From positions 165,825 through 229,824 of the forward strand of contig JAWLCL010000007.1 in assembly GCA_041687255.1 (NCBI GenBank): a stretch of 64,000 nt of DNA, in the 5' to 3' direction. This DNA comes from Mariniphaga sp041687255 (GTDB lineage Bacteria > Bacteroidota > Bacteroidia > Bacteroidales > Prolixibacteraceae). The notes under the pieces are model-generated. The model searched no databases. It was not told where the DNA came from and saw only the letters and a program-made list of their open reading frames with translations. Shown one piece after another: positions 53,030 to 63,483 of this stretch; the stretch's first letter is position 1, and each line of letters starts with the position of its first letter. Position numbers and translations under genes: made by a program.

Positions 53030-56000
53030 ATGAAGAAGATATATTCGTTTTTAACTTCTATGCCATTTATGGCATTTTTGTTTTTGATTCTTGCCTTTTC
53101 AATGGCCATTGCCACTTTTGTTGAAAGCAGTTACGGCACTCCTGCTGCACGTTCCCTGGTTTATAATTCATGGTGGTTTGAATTATTAGGGTTATTATTT
53201 GCAATTAATCTGCTAAATAATATTGTTAAATACAGGCTGTTAAGCAAACGGCGTTTTACAATGGGATTGTTTCATGTAGCTTTCCTTATAATGTTGCTGG
53301 GAGCTGCCATTACGCGGTGGATTAGTTTCGAAGGGACTATGCACATCCGGGAAAATGAAAGTGCCGATTATATTCTTTCTTCAGAATCATATTTTTATGC
53401 TGAATTAAACGAACAGTCAGATGAAGAGTTAGTGCGGTTTTCGGAACTCACTCCGCGCCAGTTTTCTGCAGGCTTCGATCTGAATGGTGAGAAAGTAAAA
53501 ATAAAAACAATAGGATTCATACCCCATTCTGAACGGAAAGCCATAGCTTCAGCCACAGGAGAGCCGGTTCTCGATTTTGTTTTTGCCGCTCCCGACCGGC
53601 AGGGAATGCAGTCGTTTATTTTCCGTGAAGGAGAAGTATTGGAATATCCGGGATTTGTAGCCGGTTTCGATTCGGAGCGGGAAACTCCAATTCGTTTTTT
53701 TACTGATAATAACCAGTTGTACCTTTTATCGGAATTCCAGGTGCAGGAAACAACAATGGGAAGCCAGGAAACTACCGAATATGCGCCGGGTGATACCATT
53801 GCCGTGCAGAAAATGTTTATTTATAATCTGAACGATTTTCGTTTTCTGGTGCGTGATTATCTACCCAATGCCACTTTTACGGCAGTTGCCAGTGCCCAGG
53901 AGACAAATGAACAGGCGGTTATGGTTCAGATTTCTACCGACGAAACGGAACAGACAATTCCTGTATTTGGGCACAGCAGTATGGCTGCCGATACAGTAGA
54001 AGTGCCTTTAGGCAATGCCACTTTGAGGCTGGCTTACGGAGCCAAACCTATACAGCTGCCGTTTCGCCTGTATCTGAAAGATTTTCAGCTGGAGCGTTAT
54101 CCCGGTTCAGAGTCCCCTTCGTCGTATGCTTCCGAAGTAGTGCTTATTGACGAGGAGGAGGGAGTTGAACGCGATGTTCGGATTTATATGAACAATACAC
54201 TGCTGTACAAGGGCTATAAATTTTTCCAGTCGTCATACGATCGCGACGAACAGGGTACGGTGCTGTCGGTGAATCATGATTTTTGGGGAACCTGGATATC
54301 TTACACCAGCTATATTCTGCTGGGTATCGGATTTGCCTTGTCGTTAGTTAATAAGAACTCTTATTTCAGGTCCCTGATTCAGCGTCTGAAGAGAAGTTCA
54401 GTAAAAGCCACTTCTCTTGGAGTTTTGTTGTTTAGCTTGTCATTGGGAGCAACGGCTCAGGAAGGCTCCGGTGCCGGAATTGCGGATCTGAATAATGAAG
54501 TGGTTGAGGAATTCAGTGAAATATGGGTGCAAAGTATTGACGGACGCATTAAGCCCATGTCGTCGCTTACAAGCGAAATTGTAAGGAAGGTAAGCCGTAA
54601 GTCATCACTGTATGGAAAGTCATCCGATGAGGTGGTGTTGGGAATGATGGCCTATCCTGAATTGTGGCAAACAAAACCATTTATAAGAGTGGCCAACAAA
54701 ACTGTAGCCGATGAACTGGGAATCGGTGGTAAATATATCTCCATTCAACAATTGTTCGATGCACAGGGGAATTACCGGATTTCTGAAAAAGTTCAGGCAG
54801 CTTTTAATAAACCGGCCGCTTTTCGTAACCGTGTAGAAAAGGAGTACATCTATCTCGACGAACGGGTGAGCATTTGTTTTATGGTATTTCGAGGTTCACT
54901 GTTTAACCTGTTTCCCCGTGAGCAGGCGGAAGATCCGTGGTATTCTCCGGGGGATGAAGCTGTTGAATATTCCGGCGGCGATTCCATCTTCATTCGCAGT
55001 GGCTTTAACCTGTTGCTTCAGTCGGTAAAGGACCAAAACAATAACCAGGCATTGGAAGTGCTGAATGCAGTGGATGCATTTCAGGAAAAGAACGGAGGCG
55101 AATTGCTGCCGTCGGAAACTGTAAAAGAAGCCGAAATCCTGTACAATAAAGTAAATCCTTTCGAACGTATATTTCCTTTTTATTTGTTGTTTGGTTTCCT
55201 GTTGTTATTTGTTTTGTTTGTCAACATATTCCGGCAAAAACCCTTACCGTCTTTATTGAAGAAATCATTCTTTTTTACCATAGTTTTTCTCTTTGCAGTT
55301 CATACTGCAGGAATAATTATCCGCTGGTACATTTCCGGCCGTGCTCCCTGGAGCAACGGATATGAGTCGGTGGTTTATGTAGCCTGGGCTGCCATGCTTG
55401 CCGGCATTCTTTTCGGACGAAGGTACCCCATGGTTGTGGGCACTGCCGCTGTTTTGGCAGGTATCTCGCTGTTTGTAGCTCACCTGAGCTGGATGAATCC
55501 TGAGATTACGCCTCTGGTACCAGTGCTGAAGTCGTATTGGCTCACCATTCATGTATCTATAATTACTGCCAGTTATGGTTTTATCGGGTTGAGTGCATTT
55601 CTTGGAATCCTGGTCCTGATTCTTATGGTACTTCGAAAAAAATCAAACGAGAACAAGGTAAACCTTATCATTGAACAGTTGACTACCATTAATGAAATGT
55701 CGGCGACCGTAGGTTTGTACTTCCTGACCATCGGGACTTTCCTTGGCGGAGTATGGGCTAATGAAAGCTGGGGCAGGTACTGGGGATGGGATCCTAAGGA
55801 AACGTGGTCGTTGATTACAATTGTCATTTATTCGTTTATTGTCCATATGCGGCTGGTGCCCTCTCTGCGCGGATTGTATAACTACAATGTAGCTTCGGTA
55901 ATTGGTTTTGCTTCAGTTATCATGACCTATTTTGGGGTAAACTATTACCTCTCAGGGCTGCATTCATATGGAAAAGGAGTTGCCGACGGAGTGAACCCTG

Positions 56001-56098
56001 CTGTTCCCGTTAGCTTTGCCTTATTGATAGGCTTAATGATTTGGGCATACCTTAAGGATTTAAAATACGAAAATGAGAATGAACAGCCGATTGAATGA
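53030..56098 (+). CDS. ccsBA: Fused cytochrome c synthetase (ResB-CcsA type)
   Basis: 1022 residues. CcsBA exports haem and attaches it to CxxCH motifs in apocytochromes. The N-terminal ResB/CcsB half has three membrane helices (first two near 10-30 and 50-66, MPFMAFLFLILAFSMAIA) and a large periplasmic loop; the C-terminal half is CcsA with the haem-handling WWD motif (about 905-920, WANESWGRYWGWDPKETW). A periplasmic insert (about 475-700) separates them. It supplies the multihaem proteins encoded divergently upstream and the two small haem proteins at 26.7-27.6 kb. Confidence 0.95.
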   Translation: MKKIYSFLTSMPFMAFLFLILAFSMAIATFVESSYGTPAARSLVYNSWWFELLGLLFAINLLNNIVKYRLLSKRRFTMGLFHVAFLIMLLGAAITRWISFEGTMHIRENESADYILSSESYFYAELNEQSDEELVRFSELTPRQFSAGFDLNGEKVKIKTIGFIPHSERKAIASATGEPVLDFVFAAPDRQGMQSFIFREGEVLEYPGFVAGFDSERETPIRFFTDNNQLYLLSEFQVQETTMGSQETTEYAPGDTIAVQKMFIYNLNDFRFLVRDYLPNATFTAVASAQETNEQAVMVQISTDETEQTIPVFGHSSMAADTVEVPLGNATLRLAYGAKPIQLPFRLYLKDFQLERYPGSESPSSYASEVVLIDEEEGVERDVRIYMNNTLLYKGYKFFQSSYDRDEQGTVLSVNHDFWGTWISYTSYILLGIGFALSLVNKNSYFRSLIQRLKRSSVKATSLGVLLFSLSLGATAQEGSGAGIADLNNEVVEEFSEIWVQSIDGRIKPMSSLTSEIVRKVSRKSSLYGKSSDEVVLGMMAYPELWQTKPFIRVANKTVADELGIGGKYISIQQLFDAQGNYRISEKVQAAFNKPAAFRNRVEKEYIYLDERVSICFMVFRGSLFNLFPREQAEDPWYSPGDEAVEYSGGDSIFIRSGFNLLLQSVKDQNNNQALEVLNAVDAFQEKNGGELLPSETVKEAEILYNKVNPFERIFPFYLLFGFLLLFVLFVNIFRQKPLPSLLKKSFFFTIVFLFAVHTAGIIIRWYISGRAPWSNGYESVVYVAWAAMLAGILFGRRYPMVVGTAAVLAGISLFVAHLSWMNPEITPLVPVLKSYWLTIHVSIITASYGFIGLSAFLGILVLILMVLRKKSNENKVNLIIEQLTTINEMSATVGLYFLTIGTFLGGVWANESWGRYWGWDPKETWSLITIVIYSFIVHMRLVPSLRGLYNYNVASVIGFASVIMTYFGVNYYLSGLHSYGKGVADGVNPAVPVSFALLIGLMIWAYLKDLKYENENEQPIE

Positions 56099-56377
56099 TT
56101 CATTCCTTTCTAACTTTTAATTTCCGGGCGAAATAAGAGCTATTCCGCTATCGCTGTTTTAAGTGTGATTTTTCGGAAAATTGGCTGTACGACTTTCCTA
56201 ATTTTAGAATCTAATATTCTTTTAGTCGATAAAGCGTCTGTTAAGTTGCTGATATTATTTATTTTATCGTAGTGTGGAATTAATCTAAATAATTTAAAGG
56301 TCCCATATTCATATTTTAATCCTGAATCTGTGACAGCTCAAAAGCCTATATTTGACGGTCCTAAAAAGAACAAGAAA

Positions 56378-58165
56378 ATGGCTGTAGAAGTAACACGTAA
56401 CTTTGACATACTTGACAGATATTTACAGGAGTTTCCCCGTAAAGACGCTTTGGGAGGCAAGAACAACGGAGGCTGGTATACTTATTCAACAAAAGAGTAT
56501 TACAATAAAGCACACCAGTTTGCATTAGGGTTACTTGCAATGGGTTATGAAAAAGGTGATAAAATAGCTACTGTCACTGTTAACCGTCCTGAATGGAATT
56601 TTGCCGATATGGGAATGGCCATGACAGGGGTGGTGCATGTACCCATTTATCCTACCATTGGAGAGGATGAATACAAGTACATTTTAGAGCATTCCGACGC
56701 AAAAATGTTGTTGGTTGGCGACAGTAAACTTTATGAGAAATTGATTCCAATAGCCCGCAGCATACCAAAGATTCAGGATGTTTTTACCTTTGAAAAAGTT
56801 GCCGGAGTCCGGAATTTTGAAGAGGTGCTTGGCCTTGGTAAATCCAAACAAGAAGAATTTTCTGCTGAATTGCAAAAGTTAAAAGACTCTATTGAGCCTG
56901 ATGATTTGGCTACTATAATATATACATCAGGCACCACGGGGGTGCCAAAGGGAGTAATGTTGTCACAACGGAACCTTGTTTCAAACTTCATGGCACATGT
57001 AAAAATGCACCATCTGGGAAAAGATCACCATGTTATCAGCTTCCTCCCATTGTGCCATGTGTATGAACGCAGTGTAAATTATCATTTTCAGTACAAGGGA
57101 ATGGGGGTTTATTATGTTGGCAACCTTTCCCAGATTGTAAGTGCCATCAAGGAAATCAAGCCCCACATGTTCAATTCGGTTCCACGTTTGCTTGAAAAGG
57201 TCTACGATGGTTTGGTAGCTAAAGGGAAGGATCTTTCCGGAGTAAAAAAGGCTCTTTATTTTTGGGCGCTCCGCCTTACCCGGCATTTCGAATTTAATAA
57301 GAAGTATGGAACACTACTGAGCTTGAAAATCAAAATTGCCGATAAATTAATATATTCAAAATGGCGCGAGGCTCTTGGCGGAAATATTGTCTACATTGTG
57401 TCAGGAGGGGCAGCTTTGCAGCCGCGGATTGCACGTGTTCTGGGAATGGCAGGCATGTATAATCTTGAAGGATATGGCCTGACAGAAACTTCACCGGTTA
57501 TAGCTGTGAATAATCCGGCTTCAGGTGATATGAAAATCGGTACTGTAGGCCCTGTTCTTGAAGGTTTTGAGGTGAAAATTGCCAAAGATGGAGAAATCCT
57601 TTGCAAAGGACCCGGAGTAATGATGGGATACTATAAGGCCCCGGAAATGACATCCCAGGTGATCGATGAAAACGGATGGTTTCATACCGGAGATATTGGC
57701 GTGCTCGATGAGGGTAAATACCTGAAAATTACTGACCGAAAGAAGGAAATTTTTAAACTTTCGGGAGGGAAATACATTGCGCCGCAAATGATTGAAAATA
57801 AACTGAAAGCATCTAATTTTATCGAACAGGCGATGGTGATTGGTGCCAATGAAAAGTTTGCCAGTGCACTTATTTCTCCCAATTTCCAGCTGTTACACGA
57901 CTGGTGTTCAGAGAATAAAATTCATTATCGCGATAACATGGAATTGATAACAATTCCTGAAGTAGTGGAAAAGGTTCAAAAAGAAGTTAACAATATTAAT
58001 AAAACCCTCGGGGCACATGAACAGATAAACCGGGTCAGGCTGGTGCATGAAGAATGGTCTCCTACATCCGGCGAACTGTCTCCTACATTGAAGCTTCGCA
58101 GGAATATGCTGGCTGTGAAATACCAGCATTTGATTAATGAAATCTATTCAGCAGGGAAAAACTAA
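56378..58165 (+). CDS. Long-chain fatty acid--CoA ligase
   Basis: 595 residues from ATG at 56378; a GTG at 56330 would add 16 residues (MTAQKPIFDG) and cannot be excluded. ANL superfamily: AMP-binding IIYTSGTTGVPKGVMLSQ, the GYGLTETSPV segment, GWFHTGDIGVLDEG, and DRKKEIFKLSGGKYIAP before the small C-terminal domain. It activates fatty acids with ATP and CoA. A 230-bp leader precedes the gene and a terminator follows, so it is a single-gene unit. Confidence 0.92.
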   Translation: MAVEVTRNFDILDRYLQEFPRKDALGGKNNGGWYTYSTKEYYNKAHQFALGLLAMGYEKGDKIATVTVNRPEWNFADMGMAMTGVVHVPIYPTIGEDEYKYILEHSDAKMLLVGDSKLYEKLIPIARSIPKIQDVFTFEKVAGVRNFEEVLGLGKSKQEEFSAELQKLKDSIEPDDLATIIYTSGTTGVPKGVMLSQRNLVSNFMAHVKMHHLGKDHHVISFLPLCHVYERSVNYHFQYKGMGVYYVGNLSQIVSAIKEIKPHMFNSVPRLLEKVYDGLVAKGKDLSGVKKALYFWALRLTRHFEFNKKYGTLLSLKIKIADKLIYSKWREALGGNIVYIVSGGAALQPRIARVLGMAGMYNLEGYGLTETSPVIAVNNPASGDMKIGTVGPVLEGFEVKIAKDGEILCKGPGVMMGYYKAPEMTSQVIDENGWFHTGDIGVLDEGKYLKITDRKKEIFKLSGGKYIAPQMIENKLKASNFIEQAMVIGANEKFASALISPNFQLLHDWCSENKIHYRDNMELITIPEVVEKVQKEVNNINKTLGAHEQINRVRLVHEEWSPTSGELSPTLKLRRNMLAVKYQHLINEIYSAGKN

Positions 58166-58190
58166 GCTTTTATATATTTTTATTCAATGA

Positions 58191-58219
58191 ACCGTCCTGA
58201 ATTTAGGGCGGTTTTTTTT
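58191..58219 (+). terminator. Rho-independent terminator after the acyl-CoA ligase gene
   Basis: ACCGTCCT (58191-58198) pairs with AGGGCGGT (58205-58212) through one wobble pair, followed by seven to eight T. Confidence 0.85.
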
Positions 58220-58390
58220 AGAATACATAAAGCCAAATGCATTAAGCTCAAAGTAATTTCTATAATACCAGAATCCTGTGTTTTAGCTTTAGTTTCCCTA
58301 TTCTTTCTTTTTGCAGGTCCTTCAGACAGCATCCGGTTCACTTTTGAGAAAAGTAAAGAAGTTAACCGGGAATAAAGAAATATATCTGTT

Positions 58391-59788
58391 TCAATCTTTA
58401 GTAAAAACTGCCACCCATTCATTATTTCCGGGTGTGATAACATTGACTATCTTTCCTCCTTCAATAACTGATTGTGTGTACCAATTTCCCTTTCTTACGT
58501 TCATCCATTTAAGTTTGAATGATGAGTCGTAGTTCGTTAAATCCACTCCAACCTCACCGGTGTCAGGGAAAAAAACCACATACGCTTCTCCGGGAAGAGC
58601 AGTGAGATAAGCTTCATTTTCTTCCCGCCCTGAAAGCAGGTCATTGTTCGGAGACAGATTCCAAAATGGAACTATTTTTTCAATTTCCCTTGCAGCTCTG
58701 ACTGAATTCAACGATAGTTCAGATAATCCTAAACCGGAAGGAGGGCGGTGAAAGCGGGCGGAAGCTATTCCTCCGACCAGATGTCTCCACCAGCTGTCGA
58801 TACCGTTATTGGTATTCCCATGCCTGCCGCCATCGGCTCCATAGGTTTTTACTGTATTAATTGGGCGGGGATGTGAAGAAATATAATCTTTCACCCACTG
58901 GAAATTATCCCAGTGTGCCTGGTCGCGTTGATGGTTGTTCTGGGAAATATCGCAAAAACCATATAATTCCGGATGGTCGAAAGTACGTTTGTGCTCTTCA
59001 TCTTTGAGGTTCCAGTCATCCCACATTTCTGTAAGGTAAACCTTTTTACCTGCTTTCTGAGCCCGGTTGTTTACATATCTGGCCCACCAGGCTCCCCATT
59101 CCTCTTCTCCCGAAGTTTCATTGTCCATACAATACAGCACATGATCATAATTTAAGGTGTAGGAAAGCATTTTCTCTACAAACTGCTGCTGATAGTTTAG
59201 CAGCGTAGTATTGTTTCGCTGGTTGGGTGTAGTATAAAAGAAAGGTTGTTTATTCTGCCCCGGGTGATCGGGATACTCTGCTTCCAGTCCAGATTCCTCT
59301 GCTGAATAATTCACATTGTTGTTTGGATTATATGGATGTGGCGGCCAGTTCTCACGCGTGTAATCAAACCGGTCCCATATTTCAACTTGTACAATGATAT
59401 CGCGACGTGCAGTTTCTTTAAGAAAAAACTCAAAACGCTGCCAGTATTCATCATTCCATTGATTTAAATCGTACTTGCCATTATCCAATAATCTGAACGG
59501 GTACAATTCAAATCCGCGGTCATTGCGGTCGCTCATGGTATTTCGAACATAATTTGCCCCGGCTGATTGCATGGAATCAAGGTGCGGTATAAGCATTTCT
59601 TCCGGCCACTGAAACAGGTTATCATCGCTGCTGGCGCCAAGCAATAAAACCGTCTTTCCTTTATACTGCCAATACCAGGGATTTTCTATTTCAGGTTGAA
59701 TCGATGTATCAACTGCTGATTTAAAACTACATCCCGATATTATGATTGAAACGCCAAATAATATGAACAGTAAATTTATTTTATACAT
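58391..59788 (-). CDS. Putative glycosidase lipoprotein (TIM-barrel)
   Basis: 465 residues. Lipoprotein signal ending ISGC (lipid at C20). The catalytic region resembles clan-A (beta/alpha)8 hydrolases: WPEEMLIPHLDSMQSAGANYVR, IIVQVEIWDRFDYT, and YCMDNETSGEEEWGAWW, where NE and the second acidic residue would serve as acid/base. A C-terminal beta domain (about 385-465) is like those of its two neighbours. It likely cleaves plant or algal glycans at the cell surface; family and substrate are not determined. Confidence 0.65.
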   Translation of the reverse strand: MYKINLLFILFGVSIIISGCSFKSAVDTSIQPEIENPWYWQYKGKTVLLLGASSDDNLFQWPEEMLIPHLDSMQSAGANYVRNTMSDRNDRGFELYPFRLLDNGKYDLNQWNDEYWQRFEFFLKETARRDIIVQVEIWDRFDYTRENWPPHPYNPNNNVNYSAEESGLEAEYPDHPGQNKQPFFYTTPNQRNNTTLLNYQQQFVEKMLSYTLNYDHVLYCMDNETSGEEEWGAWWARYVNNRAQKAGKKVYLTEMWDDWNLKDEEHKRTFDHPELYGFCDISQNNHQRDQAHWDNFQWVKDYISSHPRPINTVKTYGADGGRHGNTNNGIDSWWRHLVGGIASARFHRPPSGLGLSELSLNSVRAAREIEKIVPFWNLSPNNDLLSGREENEAYLTALPGEAYVVFFPDTGEVGVDLTNYDSSFKLKWMNVRKGNWYTQSVIEGGKIVNVITPGNNEWVAVFTKD

Positions 59789-59936
59789 GTGTATTGATCT
59801 TTTTGATTTAAAGTTTAGTAAAAGTTGTTTTCGGCTAAGTTTATTTATTTCTTGAAATATGTTTTTTGGTTCAAATACTTGCTTCCTGCTGCAAGGATCT
59901 TAAATTGTTTTACCTTCAGCAACTATTTTCATCATG

Positions 59937-61607
59937 CTACTTTTTCTTTAATACAATCAGCATATCATTTTGGAAATCCTGTTTAAATGTAATTCGGTTG
60001 TTTACCATTGTTAAATTTGCCTCAGCATATTCATTCGTAACGGAGTTAAACCATTGCCCCGAATATCGGTAATTATTGGGGTTCAGAAATGTTACTTCTC
60101 CTTTTTCAGGAATATAGGCAACAATTGTATTATCATCTGCTGTTTTTACAACAGATATCCAGTGGTTGAAAATTTCTTCACCAGGCTGCGCAGCAAGGAT
60201 ATTGTTTGCCGGAAATAGGTTCCACCAGTCGAATTGTTGAATGAAACGGGCAAGATATCCCATCTGAATGCTTCCCGGGAATTCAATACTTTTTCGCCAG
60301 CCGGTTACACCTCCTTTATCGTTATGATTTAATATACGCTCTCCGGGCTGCAGCCATGGCCAGATACCATTGGCACCGTAGGTCACTCCGGCAACAGGAG
60401 TGGCAAACAGGCTCCAGTAGCTGGCATTTCGAACATCTTTTGCTGTTATTCTGAACCCGATTTCTTCGTAATTGGGTTCCATGTTGATGTATGGCATGGG
60501 TTTCAGCTCATGCCACATTTCTGCCATTGGTCCCTTATTTATCCAGTTAACGGTTCCTTCGGTATTACTATGAGATGACTGATAGCCCATAAGTGAATAC
60601 CAGTCTTCGTGCGCATAGATATCACCAACAAATGAGCGGCCATGCGGATGCAGTGTTACCGGTGCATGATCGATATCATTAAAAACCCGACGGCCAATTT
60701 CCTTCCATTTCAGCTCTTGTTCATCAAAATATTTCCCATCACCGCCTAACGTCCATACCACATGATTTCCCTGGTACCGTGCCACAATGTATTTGGCCAG
60801 CAGTACTGCTTCATCAAGAGGCAAAGTATAACCGGGGCTTAAATGACGGCCCTGCCCGACAGGAAGCGCCCATAGAATAACCGGTGAAACCAGTAACCCT
60901 TTGGCATTGGCCTCATCTATCCGCCGGTCGATGCGTTTAAAGAACTCTGGATTTATACGTATGTATCCCGCACCATTAATAGCAGTCAGACCTTCTGCAT
61001 TTTTATCGCTGCCACGCCATTCAGTGGTAACCAGCTGAATGGTATTGTAACTGTTGTTCTTTCTCTGACGCAGGTAAAAATCCCATTCTTCATCTGTCGA
61101 TTTCAAGGCTCCGTTCCATGCCGTGCAGGCAAGCCAGAAAAATGGTGTCCCGTCGGCATATGAAAGGAAATATTTTCCGGGTAGATGAATTTTCTGCCCC
61201 TTTTGATATAGCAACTCACTGCTTTTATTTTCTATGCATTCAAAAGTGCCTGACTTACCATGAAGGCCTTTATTTTGCTCATGGGAACATTCGGTCTCAT
61301 ATTTCCATCTGCCGGTTTCATCGGGCATAAAGCGTACTTTCCAATCGGTGCCTCCATCCCAAAAGCCCCTGACTACCTTTTCCCGTCCTGAAGGTGCTGT
61401 AAATAGTACCTTGAAATCCCTTACATCATAAATAGGATTATCGTATGTTTCTGACGATTGAAAACCTATTTCATGTTTCGTCCAGATTGGGGTCTGGGCA
61501 ACAAGTTTACCAAAAATTATAAGAAAAAAAACTAACAGCATAATGCCTGATCTCTTGATAACAGTTCCAATGCCGCAATGAAATTTAGTTTTGTTTTGGA
61601 TGTTCAT
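59937..61607 (-). CDS. DUF5060/DUF4038 putative glycoside hydrolase
   Basis: 556 residues with a signal segment (about 20-38). N-terminal DUF5060 beta-domain (about 40-130, with the WTKHEIGFQSSETYDNP and FWDGGTDWKVRFMP stretches) and an apiosidase-type (beta/alpha)8 DUF4038 domain (about 140-450, with SYADGTPFFWLACTAWNGAL, VTTEWRGSDKN and WTLGGDGKYF) and a C-terminal beta domain. Family members cut terminal sugars such as apiose in pectic RG-II (GH140) or related glycans. Located 148 bp after the previous glycosidase gene on the same strand. Confidence 0.8.
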   Translation of the reverse strand: MNIQNKTKFHCGIGTVIKRSGIMLLVFFLIIFGKLVAQTPIWTKHEIGFQSSETYDNPIYDVRDFKVLFTAPSGREKVVRGFWDGGTDWKVRFMPDETGRWKYETECSHEQNKGLHGKSGTFECIENKSSELLYQKGQKIHLPGKYFLSYADGTPFFWLACTAWNGALKSTDEEWDFYLRQRKNNSYNTIQLVTTEWRGSDKNAEGLTAINGAGYIRINPEFFKRIDRRIDEANAKGLLVSPVILWALPVGQGRHLSPGYTLPLDEAVLLAKYIVARYQGNHVVWTLGGDGKYFDEQELKWKEIGRRVFNDIDHAPVTLHPHGRSFVGDIYAHEDWYSLMGYQSSHSNTEGTVNWINKGPMAEMWHELKPMPYINMEPNYEEIGFRITAKDVRNASYWSLFATPVAGVTYGANGIWPWLQPGERILNHNDKGGVTGWRKSIEFPGSIQMGYLARFIQQFDWWNLFPANNILAAQPGEEIFNHWISVVKTADDNTIVAYIPEKGEVTFLNPNNYRYSGQWFNSVTNEYAEANLTMVNNRITFKQDFQNDMLIVLKKK

Positions 61608-61785
61608 AAGAATAATTTTATTGTTTCCTTTAGAAAATTAGCACTTTTTCCTGTTTTCCAAGCCTTCTTTTCTGTTGTTTTATTTTGCTTTCCCCGCGCC
61701 CTCCCAGGAAAACAAATAAATCATAGGCCTGGATATGAACCGATTTCATGAATCATAGTAAAATTCTCTCAGGTTCAGTCGGGGA

Positions 61786-63207
61786 TCATTTTCCCGGTTT
61801 TCCAAATTTTTTAGCCGCACTGTCGAGCACCAGCACCCAGTCAAAATTCTCGCCTATCCCCGGAGGTGTAAACTCACGGGTGCCCTCGTTTGAGAATTTT
61901 CCGATTTTCTGTACCTGCCCGTTTCTAGGACTGTACCACCATGCTATCACATTTTTGTCGCTGATGAAGTCCATTCTTACGGTGAAAGGCCTTCCCACCG
62001 GTGCATAAACCATGGCATATGTGCCTTCGCTGTCGCGGGTAGCCACAAACCGGTACCTTCCGGCTCCGGGAACAGAAGTAGTTATCTCATCGGGCACAAT
62101 TACCGAATCATCAGGGATACGTGATAAAAAAGGTCTTGATTCCATGAGCCGCCTGGCGTATTGCATTTGCTCGGCTCCGGGCTGATCGATGGCCTCATGC
62201 CAGGGCATCAGCGGAAAGTTCACGGGGGAATGTTCAGGTTCCCACATTTGCCACACTGAATGATGTCCATAGGTATGTCCAAAAGCACCGCTAAACAAGT
62301 TCCAGTACAAAGGCCTCCTCACATCGGCAGAAGTGGAATGGCCATTCTCTTTCGGGTTAAATTGAATGGGATGATCCTCGTAGATAGGCTCCCCATCGAT
62401 AACCGGTTTTATTGGTGTGCGGTTATAATCCTTACGGGTGTTTTCATACACTCCTGTAAAATTTGGGTTGTGGCCATTTTGCCTCATGTTAAAGTCAAGC
62501 CAGGCCTCCTGATGAAAATACTGAGAAGAACCCTGACCTCCGGTTGGATGAAATGTTATCAGATGCGCCCCTTCATCTCCCTTGCGTAAACCTCCGGCCA
62601 TTGAACTGACTATCTGCCTGTGAGCCTCCTCCTCCAAAGGCCGGTCTCCACCCACAATCCAAATTATATTGGGTGAATTTTTATACCGCTTTCCCAGTAT
62701 TTCACCAAAAACAGCAGCATTTTCAGGAGTAAAGACTACCGGGCCCACACCCCATTTTTTATTCCACTTATCACCCCAGGTGGGCAACAACCCAATGAAC
62801 ATTCCTTTTTCTTCCGCCTTTTTTATTACCCAATCAACATGTTTGAAATAAGCCTCATTTATTGTTTCGGGGTTATTATCAATTAATGGCCGCTCTCCTT
62901 CAGCGTTTGGTGTATTCAAACCATCGAGTTCGGCCAGCACCACTGCCTGTATTACAGTAAATCCCCTGGCCCTGCGGTTCTCCAGGTAACGTTCCGTTTC
63001 TTCTTTGTTTAACCGGTGGAAAAGTTCCCATGCAGTATCGCCTAAATAAAAGAAAGGTGTTCCATCTTCAAATACCAGAAACCTTTTATTTTCCGACACT
63101 TTTAATTTTCCGCCGGATAAATCAACCGAATTCCCTTGCCATTGATTTTGTGCCAACAAAGCGTTTATTGATAGGAACAAAACTACTGCTAATAATATGC
63201 CTTTCAT
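61786..63207 (-). CDS. DUF4038 apiosidase-like glycoside hydrolase with C-terminal beta domain
   Basis: 473 residues from ATG at 63207 (signal MKGILLAVVLFLSINALLA); an upstream start at 63300 would put the signal inside. The catalytic domain follows the DUF4038 pattern: FLVFEDGTPFFYLGDTAWELFHRL, IIWIVGGDRPL, VIDGEPIYEDHP, and NLFSGAFGHTYGHHSVWQMW. The C-terminal part (about 390-473, PFTVRMDFISDKNVIAWWYSP in two parts) is a putative collagen-binding-like beta domain. Together with the two preceding genes and the divergent HTCS sensor it fits a polysaccharide-utilisation locus. Confidence 0.85.
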   Translation of the reverse strand: MKGILLAVVLFLSINALLAQNQWQGNSVDLSGGKLKVSENKRFLVFEDGTPFFYLGDTAWELFHRLNKEETERYLENRRARGFTVIQAVVLAELDGLNTPNAEGERPLIDNNPETINEAYFKHVDWVIKKAEEKGMFIGLLPTWGDKWNKKWGVGPVVFTPENAAVFGEILGKRYKNSPNIIWIVGGDRPLEEEAHRQIVSSMAGGLRKGDEGAHLITFHPTGGQGSSQYFHQEAWLDFNMRQNGHNPNFTGVYENTRKDYNRTPIKPVIDGEPIYEDHPIQFNPKENGHSTSADVRRPLYWNLFSGAFGHTYGHHSVWQMWEPEHSPVNFPLMPWHEAIDQPGAEQMQYARRLMESRPFLSRIPDDSVIVPDEITTSVPGAGRYRFVATRDSEGTYAMVYAPVGRPFTVRMDFISDKNVIAWWYSPRNGQVQKIGKFSNEGTREFTPPGIGENFDWVLVLDSAAKKFGKPGK

Positions 63208-63483
63208 TGCTGTTAAGTTTTGATAATTAATCAGGTTTAATTCATGTGCAGTAAAGTTAATAAGGATTGCTGTTCCTGCAACTTCACAGGGGATAAACAA
63301 GAGTAAATTATTTCTTCCGATTGCTCTTACAGCTTTACTTTTAAAGATAATTTACGGATTATTGTAACTGCATCATTCTTATACAAATATCAAATGGTGA
63401 ATATTTTTTTATCTGTTACACCTTTTAAAACCATCAATTTACTATTTTTAGCAGCATTCATAAAAAGCTGTGCCGAAAAAAAA

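Noticed and set aside
63394..63483. Upstream start of the HTCS sensor
   Set aside because: It adds 30 residues before a clear signal peptide that starts at 63484.
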